From assembly GCA_025359565.1 (NCBI GenBank), contig JANYFY010000006.1:1-47133 (forward strand): 47,133 nt of DNA, in the 5' to 3' direction. This DNA comes from Gammaproteobacteria bacterium. Lineage in GTDB: Bacteria > Pseudomonadota > Gammaproteobacteria > Steroidobacterales > Steroidobacteraceae. The translations under genes were made by a program, and so were the position numbers. Shown piece by piece: positions 8,455 through 16,628 of this stretch (positions are counted from its first letter, which is position 1; every line of letters starts with the position of its first letter). The notes beneath the pieces are model-generated. The model did not search any database. It was not told where the DNA came from and saw only the letters and a program-made list of their open reading frames with translations.

Positions 8455-9240
8455 ATGGAAACGATCAACATTTTAGGGCTCCGCGACAACCTTTCTGATA
8501 TTGCATCAAATTTCCAATCGCGAAAGCCATTTCGTTATGTGGAATTCAAGGATTTTCTTCTTCCCGAGGCTTATGCAAGAATATTGTCTGAATTTCCCGA
8601 GGTCGATACCCAAACTTGGGTTGATGCCAGCGGCTTGCATACAAAAAAGAAATGGACGCAGCCTTCGGTTTCCGGATCAGCAGCTGATACGTTTTACAAG
8701 GAAATTCAATCCAACGAGTTTATAGAGATAATTAGCCAAATTACATCTATTCCAGAAGTTCTCCCTGACCCTGAACTTTTTGGGGCTGGCTATCATCAAA
8801 CGTTGGACGGTGGCTATTTGGATGTACATGTCGATTTCAATATTCATGAAAAAACTGGGTTGGATCGTCGACTTAATTTGATTGTATATATGAACCGGGA
8901 ATGGGACAGCAGCTTTGGCGGCGCTCTTCAACTTTGGGATTACAAAAAAATGGAGATGCTTTGCCAAATACCACCATATGCAAACACGGCTGTGTTATTT
9001 GAGACCAATGAAATTTCCTATCACGGACATCCAGTACCATGGAATAGTGGTGGTAAGTCGGCACGCATGTCACTCAGTACTTATTACTATTCACAAGGCC
9101 GCGATGACATACTGGGAGTCAAACCACATAATACTTTATATATCAACACTGAAGGTAGCCAAGGTTTGCGAAAGACATTTGCCAATGGGATGATTGACAT
9201 ATTGAAAGGCGGGCCGATCGGGCGACGACTGCGAAAATGA
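8455..9240 (+). CDS. 2-oxoglutarate/Fe(II)-dependent oxygenase
   Basis: A 261-residue protein of the prolyl-4-hydroxylase-like 2OG-Fe(II) family. The iron triad is visible as H125-x-D127 in YLDVHVDFN and a distal histidine in ISYHGHP (H190 or H192). The 2OG-binding arginine is R204 in SARMSLSTYYY. The N-terminal part (residues 25-50, FRYVEFKDFLLPEAYARIL) is the usual start of this group. It should hydroxylate or otherwise oxidise a substrate in the cytoplasm; next to a glycosyltransferase and a methyltransferase that could be a sugar, a lipid-linked intermediate or a glycan side group. The start follows the GT2 stop by one base, with GGAG 8 nt upstream. Base composition is strongly A+T-rich, a sign of transfer. 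Confidence 0.85.
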   Translation: METINILGLRDNLSDIASNFQSRKPFRYVEFKDFLLPEAYARILSEFPEVDTQTWVDASGLHTKKKWTQPSVSGSAADTFYKEIQSNEFIEIISQITSIPEVLPDPELFGAGYHQTLDGGYLDVHVDFNIHEKTGLDRRLNLIVYMNREWDSSFGGALQLWDYKKMEMLCQIPPYANTAVLFETNEISYHGHPVPWNSGGKSARMSLSTYYYSQGRDDILGVKPHNTLYINTEGSQGLRKTFANGMIDILKGGPIGRRLRK

Positions 9241-9469
9241 TCGACAAGCTGTCCGTAGTGATCTCATCTGGCCCCAAATCTTGGGTCTGCGTCAGTGGCC
9301 GATAGTGAAGCTTTGCACCGACTAATCTTCCCCAGAAATTCATCATCAACTCACTCGATCAATTGCTTGACAATTCAGCGAGTGCGCCACTGTTGCATTG
9401 TAAAATCGGACAGTTTATGGCTCAACTTGGCATAATGGTCATCAACAGCACATGCGGGGATTATATATC

Positions 9470-10285
9470 ATGACGAGTCTTTTTCTGAAGATTATGCGGG
9501 AACCAAGACCTGTCCGTCGCGCTCTGGGACTTTTGCTTAAAAATATTCCAGCGTTTCAGTACAAGACACGGGTTGAGCTGTTTTGGGAAAATCGGCCGCA
9601 TTATGCTTATTGTGTGCTCAAGGGTGCCGAGCTCGCACAAAAACTAAAGATAAAGGACATATCTGTCGTGGAGTTTGGCGTCGCCGGGGGCAATGGCCTG
9701 CTCAACCTGGAGATACATGCTGCGGCTGCCGAACGAGCAACCGGCGTCAAGGTTCATGTTTTCGGCTTTGACACAGGAATCGGTCTGCCGCCGCCTGTCG
9801 ATTACAAGGATCTGCCTTACCATTGGCAAGAAGGTTTTTTTGCTGTTGACCGCCAGCGACTTGCGTCTCGATTGCAGCGTGCAAAAATATTTTATGGATT
9901 GATCGACGAAACGAAGAAGGAATTCATTGCTTCCTCACCGCCTCCCATTGCGGCGGCTTTTCACGATTTCGACTATTTCTCATCTACGCGATCAGCATTC
10001 GAAATCTTCATGAATACCGATGTCGTGTTGCCGCGCTCTTTTCATTATTTTGATGACATAGTCGGCGGCGACATCGAGCTATACAATGACCAGACCGGTC
10101 AACGCGGTGCGATTTCTGAATTCAATGCGGCAAACTCTGATCGCAGATTTCATCCTTTGACTTATCTGCACCCCAATACTTGCCCGTTTCATTGGCAGGT
10201 TTATTCCCTTCATCTCTATGCTCATCCATCTTATCCGCAATTCATTAGTGACGATAATCAACAATTACTGTTGAGGGGTAGGTAA
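9470..10285 (+). CDS. Class I SAM-dependent methyltransferase-like protein
   Basis: 271 residues. The SAM-binding motif I appears as VVEFGVAGGNGLLNLE (about residues 67-82), followed by HVFGFDTGIGLPPP, which fits motif II and the loop after it as in TylF/macrocin-O-methyltransferase relatives and cephalosporin hydroxylase-like folds. A DFDYFSSTRSA segment takes the place of the usual catalytic region. ATG 9470 is preferred over 9452 because GGGGA (9456-9460) lies 9 nt upstream. It follows the oxygenase gene after 229 bp with no clear terminator between them. A role in O-methylating a sugar of the surface glycan is inferred from context only. Confidence 0.7.
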   Translation: MTSLFLKIMREPRPVRRALGLLLKNIPAFQYKTRVELFWENRPHYAYCVLKGAELAQKLKIKDISVVEFGVAGGNGLLNLEIHAAAAERATGVKVHVFGFDTGIGLPPPVDYKDLPYHWQEGFFAVDRQRLASRLQRAKIFYGLIDETKKEFIASSPPPIAAAFHDFDYFSSTRSAFEIFMNTDVVLPRSFHYFDDIVGGDIELYNDQTGQRGAISEFNAANSDRRFHPLTYLHPNTCPFHWQVYSLHLYAHPSYPQFISDDNQQLLLRGR

Positions 10286-10312
10286 TACTTTGGCTAGAAG
10301 GAAATATACGGG

Positions 10313-10555
10313 TTGTCTGTTTTGCGGATCAGTGACTGGGCCGACATTGGGGTGCAGGTCACAACAACAAAGGACTCCGCTTATGAATGGAAATCCAAAC
10401 GAACCTGGGTCATCAGATGCGTTAATCTCAGATGCATGCGGCTTGAGCATCGCTTTACTCGCACTGAGAATATTGAAGAGATGACGAATGCCGGGCTTAC
10501 TGATATCGCTTTTCGGACTTTTGAGACTCTTCAGGCAGCGGTCGGGAGCAAATAG
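10313..10555 (+). pseudogene. C-terminal remnant of a SAM methyltransferase
   Basis: A frame without a plausible beginning ends in a pattern like class I methyltransferase C-termini. WVIR, then RLEHRFTRTENIEEMTNAGL, TDIAF and finally AAVGSK correspond to the common series (V/Y)xxR ... LExRFTxxEIxxMMxxAGL ... F ... AVGxK. The N-terminal SAM-binding domain is absent. The stop lies five bases before a GTG that starts a glycosyltransferase fragment, so the two were probably once adjacent genes of an operon. The identification is by pattern and moderate. Confidence 0.5.
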
Positions 10556-10560
10556 TCCCA

Positions 10561-10824
10561 GTGCGTATCCTCGCTCTGATGGAATATGGTGCGCGCGCGG
10601 CAAGCGCGCGACAGCGACTGATTCAATACCTGCCGCATTTTGCCAAACACGGTATTGAGGTCGACGTGTCACCATTGCTCTCCGATGCACATGTAGAACG
10701 ACTGAGTGTCGGTCAGCGATTAGGTGCCCGCTACGTCGCTATGGCCTATCTGAGACGCGCAGCGGCATTATTGCGCGCATATCACTATGACCTCATCCAG
10801 ACAGATCAAGATCCTCAAGATATA
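10561..10824 (+). pseudogene. GT4 glycosyltransferase, N-terminal fragment
   Basis: From GTG 10561 about 80-85 codons match the start of a GT-B fold glycosyltransferase (MRILALMEYGARAASARQRL, then LIQYLPHFAKHGIEVDV and YHYDLIQTD), with the same architecture as the intact enzyme at 22335. Beyond about 10805 the similarity stops and the frame runs on through the antisense of another broken gene. The donor-binding C-terminal domain is missing, so the product cannot work. The break coincides with the end of the oppositely oriented GT2 fragment, marking a rearrangement junction. Confidence 0.75.
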
Positions 10825-11429
10825 CTAAAATCTCTCGTCAAAACCACCCAGGCGTTCAAACAAACTACGACGCAGAAAATAAAATGCGCCAATTACGTGA
10901 TCAACATTCGAATCATTCCCATGATCCCATGACGATAGCTGACCATCGGATAATCGATTCGATAGTACGTGCAGCCCGAAAATACGCACCATGAAATCGC
11001 CGAACGACGAAAACCTGTAACAGGTACGCGCCACCCGACTTGTTTCATCTTGCAATGCAACTCCACAAACGCCCACCGCATGATTGCCCTCGAGCTCCCG
11101 CACACAACGCTCCATGGAACCTTTTCGCACCTCGCAGTCAGGATTCAAGAACAGCAGGTACTCGCCGATGGCGGCACGCGCTCCCTGGTTACACGCCCGA
11201 GAAAAACCCAAATTTCCAGGATTCAATATCACTTCAGTGTTTGAATATTTCCGAGCAATGTCTGCTGACCCATCAACCGATCCATTGTCAGCTACGATCG
11301 TATTTACGATTAAGTCGGTTTCATCACATATATCTGCAATCGTAGCAAGACATGCTCGATCAGCGGGCCAGAGTTCCAATTGACAATGACAATTGTCACA
11401 CGGACTCGCGATTGCACCCCATCCGTCAC
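10825..11429 (-). pseudogene. GT2 glycosyltransferase, frameshifted and 3'-truncated
   Basis: A paralogue of the intact GT2 at 7518, broken twice. From GTG 11429 the first frame reads VRVTIVIVNWNSGPLIE, the exact start expected of the family. The rest (ACLATIADICD, VADNGSVDGSADIA, LLFLNPDCEV, VDHVIGAFYFLRRSLFERLGG) is in another frame, so one base is missing near 11355-11365. The gene then ends in FDERF plus TAG at 10825, exactly where the catalytic FDERYFLYFEDFDL segment should continue. Its start overlaps the stop of the Wzy-like gene, so it was once the next gene of that operon. Confidence 0.85.
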
Positions 11430-12652
11430 GCTGCAATGAGCCCAAGTGTTTCCGCGCTATCAAATGAACACTCTTTACTTGATCGAATCATTGCTACGGT
11501 CCACGCAATCATCATGTAGTAGATAATTTTCAAAATTGACCCTTCAAATGCGGTCTCAGACAATATAATGAGCAACTGGCATGCCGGCGCCAACCAAAGA
11601 CCAGTCATTGCCTCATCGGTTGAATTGAACGCCAATTGCCTAACGCGCACCACGACCGCAATAATCGAAAAGCCGCATACCACTCCTAGTGGCACACCAA
11701 AGCTTAGAATCTGCTCGATATACGAATTGTGCGCCCCTTCTCTGAGGCGCAAATCTGAAACCTCTATGGCTCCTGCTCCCGCGCCAAGCAGCGGATGCTC
11801 GGCGATATCCTGTGAGGCCGCCTCAAATAGTTGCGCTCGTGCCAATACGTTTTCCGTGGTAAGGCGATCGGTAAGATACACTGCAGCAAGCGGATAAGCG
11901 GTAATAAGCCAAACGGTTGCCAATGTTATTGTCGGCACTAATGCTGCAAGCCAAGCGAATAGTCGGGCCAGCAATTTTGCGGATCCAAGCGTCCTAATAA
12001 ATGTCACCATGACAATCGCCAAAATTACGCCCCTGGAAAGAGTCAGTACGAGGCCCAAACCCACCAATACTGCCAGTGCCTTGAGGGCAATCCGCCGTCG
12101 CGCCCACGCAATGCTGACCAGTGGAAACAACAACAATGCAAGCACGCCGGCGAGATTATTGGAGCGTCCCAGAAACGGATGACTAAGTCTCGCGTAATAG
12201 GAAACCAGGTCATCGGCGTAGGAATTTTCCGCGATTTGCGGCGAGAACCCCGGAACGCCGAGAATCATAAATAGGCTGGTGGCCAACAAGACGCAGGCGA
12301 ACACGACCACAATCGATAATATGGAGTCAGTCGACTTTCCGCTCAAATACGTGGTCACCGTAAGGTATGCAATCAGGGCTTCGGCGTACACGGAAATCGT
12401 TCGGATGGTTTCTGTGGGGCTTTCTGACCAAAGAAAAGAAAGCGCACAAAGCGCTAGGGGTACGGACAACCAGAAAAACACCCACTGATCCCCGAAATCA
12501 ATCTTCCGGTTCAGCAGAAGCCTCACCACCAATAGCAGCGAACACGCCAGGATCGCAATATCGAAAATAGAAAACGACCTGAATGGACCGACTGACACCC
12601 AAATACGCACGGGCAGCGCCGCTGAAAGGAACAAAAATAGGACATACCTCAT
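11426..12652 (-). CDS. O-antigen polymerase/ligase family membrane protein (Wzy-like)
   Basis: A polytopic inner-membrane protein of 408 residues with about ten to twelve hydrophobic segments. It has the Wzy_C/WaaL-type periplasmic loop: HPLLGAGAGAIEVSDL then GAHNSYIEQILSFGVPLG, including the conserved HNxxxxxxxxxG pattern. It polymerises lipid-linked repeat units or ligates glycan to an acceptor; in a locus with Wzx and Wzz, polymerase is the more likely role. ATG 12652 follows the flippase stop by one base; an in-frame GTG at 12664 would overlap the flippase. Its end overlaps the broken GT2 gene. Confidence 0.82.
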   Translation of the reverse strand: MRYVLFLFLSAALPVRIWVSVGPFRSFSIFDIAILACSLLLVVRLLLNRKIDFGDQWVFFWLSVPLALCALSFLWSESPTETIRTISVYAEALIAYLTVTTYLSGKSTDSILSIVVVFACVLLATSLFMILGVPGFSPQIAENSYADDLVSYYARLSHPFLGRSNNLAGVLALLLFPLVSIAWARRRIALKALAVLVGLGLVLTLSRGVILAIVMVTFIRTLGSAKLLARLFAWLAALVPTITLATVWLITAYPLAAVYLTDRLTTENVLARAQLFEAASQDIAEHPLLGAGAGAIEVSDLRLREGAHNSYIEQILSFGVPLGVVCGFSIIAVVVRVRQLAFNSTDEAMTGLWLAPACQLLIILSETAFEGSILKIIYYMMIAWTVAMIRSSKECSFDSAETLGLIAA

Positions 12653-12653
12653 T

Positions 12654-13937
12654 TTAAGTAACACTCGGCGTTAAAAGCTCGCCCGCCAAAACCTTCCTAA
12701 CGAGGCACCACAATAAAACTGCGTCCAGCAGCATTCGAATCGACCAGGCCGAAGCAATGCCCACTACACCAAATTTGGTGCCGGCATAGTAAAGCGCTCC
12801 AAGGTAAAAAGGCACCTCACAAATCTGAACTAGAACGATCTGCCGAGCTCGGCCTTGGGCCTGAAGCACCAAGAACGGTAACGTCGCCATACTATTAGAC
12901 ATCACGCCAATAGATAGTATCTGCGCAATTCGGTAGCCCTGATCGGCGAAATCTCTGGAAATCCATAGTCCCAGCAACCAATGCGCGAAAATAACCAAAA
13001 TCAACAGAATCGGAAACATCAGCGCCGCAATTGCACCAACGCCTTTAAACAGAGTTTGACGCAGCGCATCACGACTTGTGCTCGCCGAGAATGACGGAAG
13101 AAGCGACGACGATACCGCACCGGGTACAATTAACAAGCGCGTCAGAACATCATACGGAACCACGTACGAGGCAATGGAACTCGCCGCCACTAACACGGTC
13201 AGCGCAAAACGATCAGCGTAAGAGAGCAACGGATTTAACGCATTTCCAGCAGTAATCCAACGGCCAAAGCGGACGAATCCGATGATGTCGAGTCGAACCT
13301 TCTGTCGCTGCGGTTTATGCAGACTTAATGAAGATTGCAGTAACAAGAAACCGGTTGCCGTGGACAACATTCGTGATCCCGCCATGACAGCCGCTAGAAT
13401 CGGCAGCGAAGACGTAAAATACGAAGCTACCGTAGCTCCGCCCACCGTGCCCGCGCCCACCATGAGTCGCATAATATTGCTAATATCAAAGCGACGAAAA
13501 GCTTCTAGACAGCAGGCCACTCCGGAACTGGCAACTACCAATGCGATCGCGGGTGCCGCAACCATCAAGGTGGCGCGCACCTCGTGAAGAGGAACCGCTC
13601 CTCTGTTGACATACAGTGAAATTTTACACGACAACGACGCCAACAATAGGCCCACAACCGTTCCCAGCACACTCAGCACAGCGAGCCCAGAAATTACCCG
13701 CTCATAGGCCCCATTTTCTCCCGGCAACGTCAAACGCTGCGCCACCGATACTGTTAAGGCACGTCCCAAGCCCAGATCGAATAAGGCAGCAGTCCCAAGC
13801 AAAGTCCAAGTCAAAGACAGCAGACCGAAACGTTCGCGGCCCAAGTTCGACAATAGTATAGGCACACAAAATAGTGCCAAAACTACAGGCGTACCTAGCC
13901 CAAGCAAATTCCAAGATGTAGCGCGCCTCAACCGCAC
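12654..13937 (-). CDS. Oligosaccharide flippase (Wzx-like, MOP superfamily)
   Basis: 427 residues and about twelve to fourteen predicted transmembrane helices, the usual size of Wzx. The N-terminus (RRATSWNLLGLGTPVVLALFC then LSNLGRERFGLLSLTWTLLG) is characteristic of the polysaccharide-transporter branch of the MOP superfamily, and ALFDLGLGRALTV follows. It moves undecaprenyl-linked repeat units across the inner membrane. It lies between the Wzz gene (2-nt gap) and the Wzy gene (1-nt gap), so flippase, polymerase and length regulator form one tight unit. A second, broken flippase is at 26406-27482. Confidence 0.87.
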   Translation of the reverse strand: MRLRRATSWNLLGLGTPVVLALFCVPILLSNLGRERFGLLSLTWTLLGTAALFDLGLGRALTVSVAQRLTLPGENGAYERVISGLAVLSVLGTVVGLLLASLSCKISLYVNRGAVPLHEVRATLMVAAPAIALVVASSGVACCLEAFRRFDISNIMRLMVGAGTVGGATVASYFTSSLPILAAVMAGSRMLSTATGFLLLQSSLSLHKPQRQKVRLDIIGFVRFGRWITAGNALNPLLSYADRFALTVLVAASSIASYVVPYDVLTRLLIVPGAVSSSLLPSFSASTSRDALRQTLFKGVGAIAALMFPILLILVIFAHWLLGLWISRDFADQGYRIAQILSIGVMSNSMATLPFLVLQAQGRARQIVLVQICEVPFYLGALYYAGTKFGVVGIASAWSIRMLLDAVLLWCLVRKVLAGELLTPSVT

Positions 13938-13939
13938 GC

Positions 13940-14848
13940 CTAGGATTCCGAGTGATTAACCGATGCCCGTCGTTCCATCGAATATCTATTTATAAAATTG
14001 CGTATTGCCAGCACAAAAATCGCGAAAATAAATCCTACAATGGGGCCGCTAATCAAATACAAGGCTCGCTGCGGTCGAACGAATTTCTTCCGATCGGACG
14101 GTTGTGCGGGATCGACTACTCTAAAAACATAGTCAGGCTGAACTCTTGCCAACGCTCGATTTTTGATTTGCGCCTCCAAAGCATGTCCAATTGCCTGCTG
14201 AAGCGGCGCCGCGATGTTCGCCTGTAGTTCTGTATCCAGTAGCGCTATTGTTGCATCCGCTTCACTAATGGCCCGACGCTGCATGGTCTCGTTTAAGCGG
14301 GCCACCAGCAAATTGGCCCAACGGGCACCTTCAGTGGCGTCCGACCAGTCAATAGTTAGCGTAACCAAGCTAGTTTTCTTGTCCTCGGACACACTCCTAA
14401 TCTTCTCATCAAAGCGGCGATACGCGTCATATGCCGTCGGTGGATCAAACCATAATGAGGGTCGCCACGCGTGCCGCTCAATATCCCACCTGCTACTATA
14501 GAGCTTCGGCATAAGGCCTTCGTCAGCAATAAAGGCATCCGTAAATTGCCGGGACTGCAATAACGCAATTGCCTCTGTTGAACCACTGTTTGCGCCAAGC
14601 TTCACGCCGGCCAAGGATGCTAGACCACCCAAGTCTCCCAACATGGACGTAATCCCATTAGCGGAGTTACCCGACTCGGCAGGATACAGAACGACCGATG
14701 CGCGGTAAATTGGCCGCATCAGGAATGCGAGCGCGGCACCGGCAACCGCAAATATAAGCACTATCGCAACAATCAAGCCACGACCTTGAATCATTAAATC
14801 CAAAAACTTATCTAGATCCCGTCGCGTTTCCGCGCTCGATACAATCAT
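13940..14848 (-). CDS. Chain-length determinant protein (Wzz-like)
   Basis: A 302-residue protein of the polysaccharide co-polymerase family. One transmembrane helix near the N-terminus (about residues 20-42, IVAIVLIFAVAGAALAFL) precedes the Wzz domain (FLMRPIYRASVVLYP). A periplasmic alpha-helical part follows, and a second helix lies near the C-terminus (LYLISGPIVGFIFAIFVLAI) after the proline-rich VVDPAQPSDRKKFVRPQR segment. No C-terminal kinase domain is present, so this is a class 1-type regulator rather than Wzc. ATG 14848 is chosen over a longer frame because AAGGG lies 8 nt upstream. It is the first gene of the Wzz-Wzx-Wzy unit. Confidence 0.85.
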   Translation of the reverse strand: MIVSSAETRRDLDKFLDLMIQGRGLIVAIVLIFAVAGAALAFLMRPIYRASVVLYPAESGNSANGITSMLGDLGGLASLAGVKLGANSGSTEAIALLQSRQFTDAFIADEGLMPKLYSSRWDIERHAWRPSLWFDPPTAYDAYRRFDEKIRSVSEDKKTSLVTLTIDWSDATEGARWANLLVARLNETMQRRAISEADATIALLDTELQANIAAPLQQAIGHALEAQIKNRALARVQPDYVFRVVDPAQPSDRKKFVRPQRALYLISGPIVGFIFAIFVLAIRNFINRYSMERRASVNHSES

Positions 14849-15226
14849 TAGTAAAGCCCTTATACTTTCCCAAAACAGAAACCCAACGCCCACCCAAATA
14901 CGAAGAACCCAAGCTGACCGCAAGTATACCCCGATAACGAGCAAAGATAGCCCGGCCGAGCCGCCTACCCCCACCCATCTGGCACAGCATGGTACGTGGC
15001 ACGAGCTACTTCGCTAGTACCAATATGGCCTCCTCCCACCCCCGACTTTCGCCGGCAAAAGCGGTGACCAAGCCGCGCCAATCAATTAGTAATACGATTG
15101 CGCAAGATTGGCGCAGAATTTTATGTCGCTTGATCCTAAGCGTATTAGGATACAGCTCAACATCCCTCCGTTAGCCTGGTACGCGGAATCCCCAAGGTGT
15201 CGATAAATATTAATTGAGGTGGAATC
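14849..15226. other. Divergent promoter region, no gene seen
   Basis: A 378-bp gap between the divergent Wzz and beta-helix genes. An open reverse frame extends the Wzz gene upstream with hydrophobic residues, but the good ribosome-binding site at 14857-14861 argues for the shorter start. No clear promoter pair, repeat or RNA was recognised. Confidence 0.4.
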
Positions 15227-16603
15227 ATGCGAATACTCGACAGAACTTCTCGAACCATCGAAATTGGCGGGACACTAATAGCACTAACCATTGCAACTGC
15301 GTTATCGACGGTACCCGCAAGGGCCGACGCTCCCACCGGCTACGTGTCGGTCAAAGACTACGGTGCTAAATGCGATGGAACCAGCGATGACACCGCCGCG
15401 TTTCAAAAAGCCGTTAACAGCACGCACCCCATCGCTGTGCCAGACGGTACCTGTCTGCTAAATGGCGCGGTAAATTTGAAAGCCGGCACTATTTTTAAGG
15501 GAACCGGAATGAGTCGCAGCATTTTGCTTCAAGGCACATCATCCACCGGGATGCTGCTAGCCGATCCGGGATCCGCGGATACTAGGATATCCGGAATCCA
15601 GATATCAAACCTAACGCTCAAAGGACAGACGGACACCCAGGGATTTTCCGAACACGTCCATCTTGCAAATCTAAATGGCGTCGTAGGACTAGTAATTGAA
15701 AATGTAATGTTTCAAGGGTTTCGCGGTGACGGATTGTATTTGGGCTCAGGTCTTACCGGCGGTGACGAACGTCACAACGAAAATGTCACGATCAAGAACA
15801 ATATATTTGATGGCGTCAATCATGCAAACAGAAACGCCATCAGCATCATCGACGGCAATAATATAATAGTCGAAAACAACCGGTTCCTAAATACCACTGC
15901 TTCCAATGAACCCGGCGCGGTCGACATTGAGCCCAACGGCAATCCCTTTCACGTTGTTAAGCATATTGTTATTCGAAATAACCAGTTTCAAAATATAAAT
16001 GGCAATGTCGGCGCCATATCATTCGTATTGAATGCGCATCTCGCGCAACGACCCTCTGATCTGCATGTGGAGGGAAACACCATAACAGGCTCCGGCCCGG
16101 GAATAACATTCGTTGGAGGAATTACTCCGACCGACGCATCGGGACCGAACGACCTGGTAATTGCCAATAACACGGTAACCACATCGGGGCGTTCTATAGA
16201 AATCGTAGGCGCCAAAGCATTTAAAATTACCGGCAATAAGTTTTCCGGATCCAACACCGCCTCGTTGATTGGATACACTGACGCAAAACATAAGTGCATA
16301 GACGGCTCAGTAACCAACAATGAGTTCAGCAACTTCAAAGGCGACGGCCTCGCAATTTTTTCAATAGACAAACTAGATATTTCACACAACCAATTTACGA
16401 ACATCAGAAACGCTGCGATAAATTTTAAGTCCGGAAAATCATCGTACGTCAACTTGAATCGAAATACATTCGCAGCTACCAATGGACCCATGGCGTATGC
16501 AGTACACAAGGATTCGGGCCACGAGTTCACCTCAAATACCAATAGTGCCGATAATAATCAGCTGAACGGTGTTTCCGGGAACGATTTCCGGGCAAGCCAT
16601 TAG
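15227..16603 (+). CDS. Secreted right-handed beta-helix protein, pectate-lyase-like
   Basis: 458 residues with a signal peptide (hydrophobic residues about 16-30, cleavage after VPARA). The mature N-terminus VSVKDYGAKCDGTSDDTAAF is the hallmark of the pectate_lyase_3 / GH28-like parallel beta-helix superfamily. Many short N-rich coils follow (IIVENNRFLNTT, IVIRNNQFQN, LVIANNTVTTSG). It would bind, cut or epimerise a polysaccharide in the periplasm or outside. Placed beside Wzz/Wzx/Wzy it is probably a lyase or hydrolase of the home glycan. Catalytic residues cannot be assigned from family knowledge. GAGGTGG lies 4 nt before the ATG. It is the only plus-strand gene between 11.4 and 22.3 kb. 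Confidence 0.82.
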   Translation: MRILDRTSRTIEIGGTLIALTIATALSTVPARADAPTGYVSVKDYGAKCDGTSDDTAAFQKAVNSTHPIAVPDGTCLLNGAVNLKAGTIFKGTGMSRSILLQGTSSTGMLLADPGSADTRISGIQISNLTLKGQTDTQGFSEHVHLANLNGVVGLVIENVMFQGFRGDGLYLGSGLTGGDERHNENVTIKNNIFDGVNHANRNAISIIDGNNIIVENNRFLNTTASNEPGAVDIEPNGNPFHVVKHIVIRNNQFQNINGNVGAISFVLNAHLAQRPSDLHVEGNTITGSGPGITFVGGITPTDASGPNDLVIANNTVTTSGRSIEIVGAKAFKITGNKFSGSNTASLIGYTDAKHKCIDGSVTNNEFSNFKGDGLAIFSIDKLDISHNQFTNIRNAAINFKSGKSSYVNLNRNTFAATNGPMAYAVHKDSGHEFTSNTNSADNNQLNGVSGNDFRASH

Positions 16604-16628
16604 CGGCGGTGGCGGCTAATTCAGCCGA

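Noticed and set aside
9143-9349. A reverse-strand frame of 68 codons with protein-like composition downstream of the oxygenase gene
   Set aside because: It overlaps the end of the clearly real oxygenase gene, has no ribosome-binding site, and I cannot match it to any family.
10825-11463. The GT2-like frame read as an intact 212-residue gene from 11463
   Set aside because: Its first 45 residues are out of frame with the family start, and the catalytic C-terminal part is missing.
14849-14974. A longer start for the Wzz gene adding 42 hydrophobic residues
   Set aside because: A good ribosome-binding site precedes ATG 14848, and the family has only one helix before the periplasmic domain.
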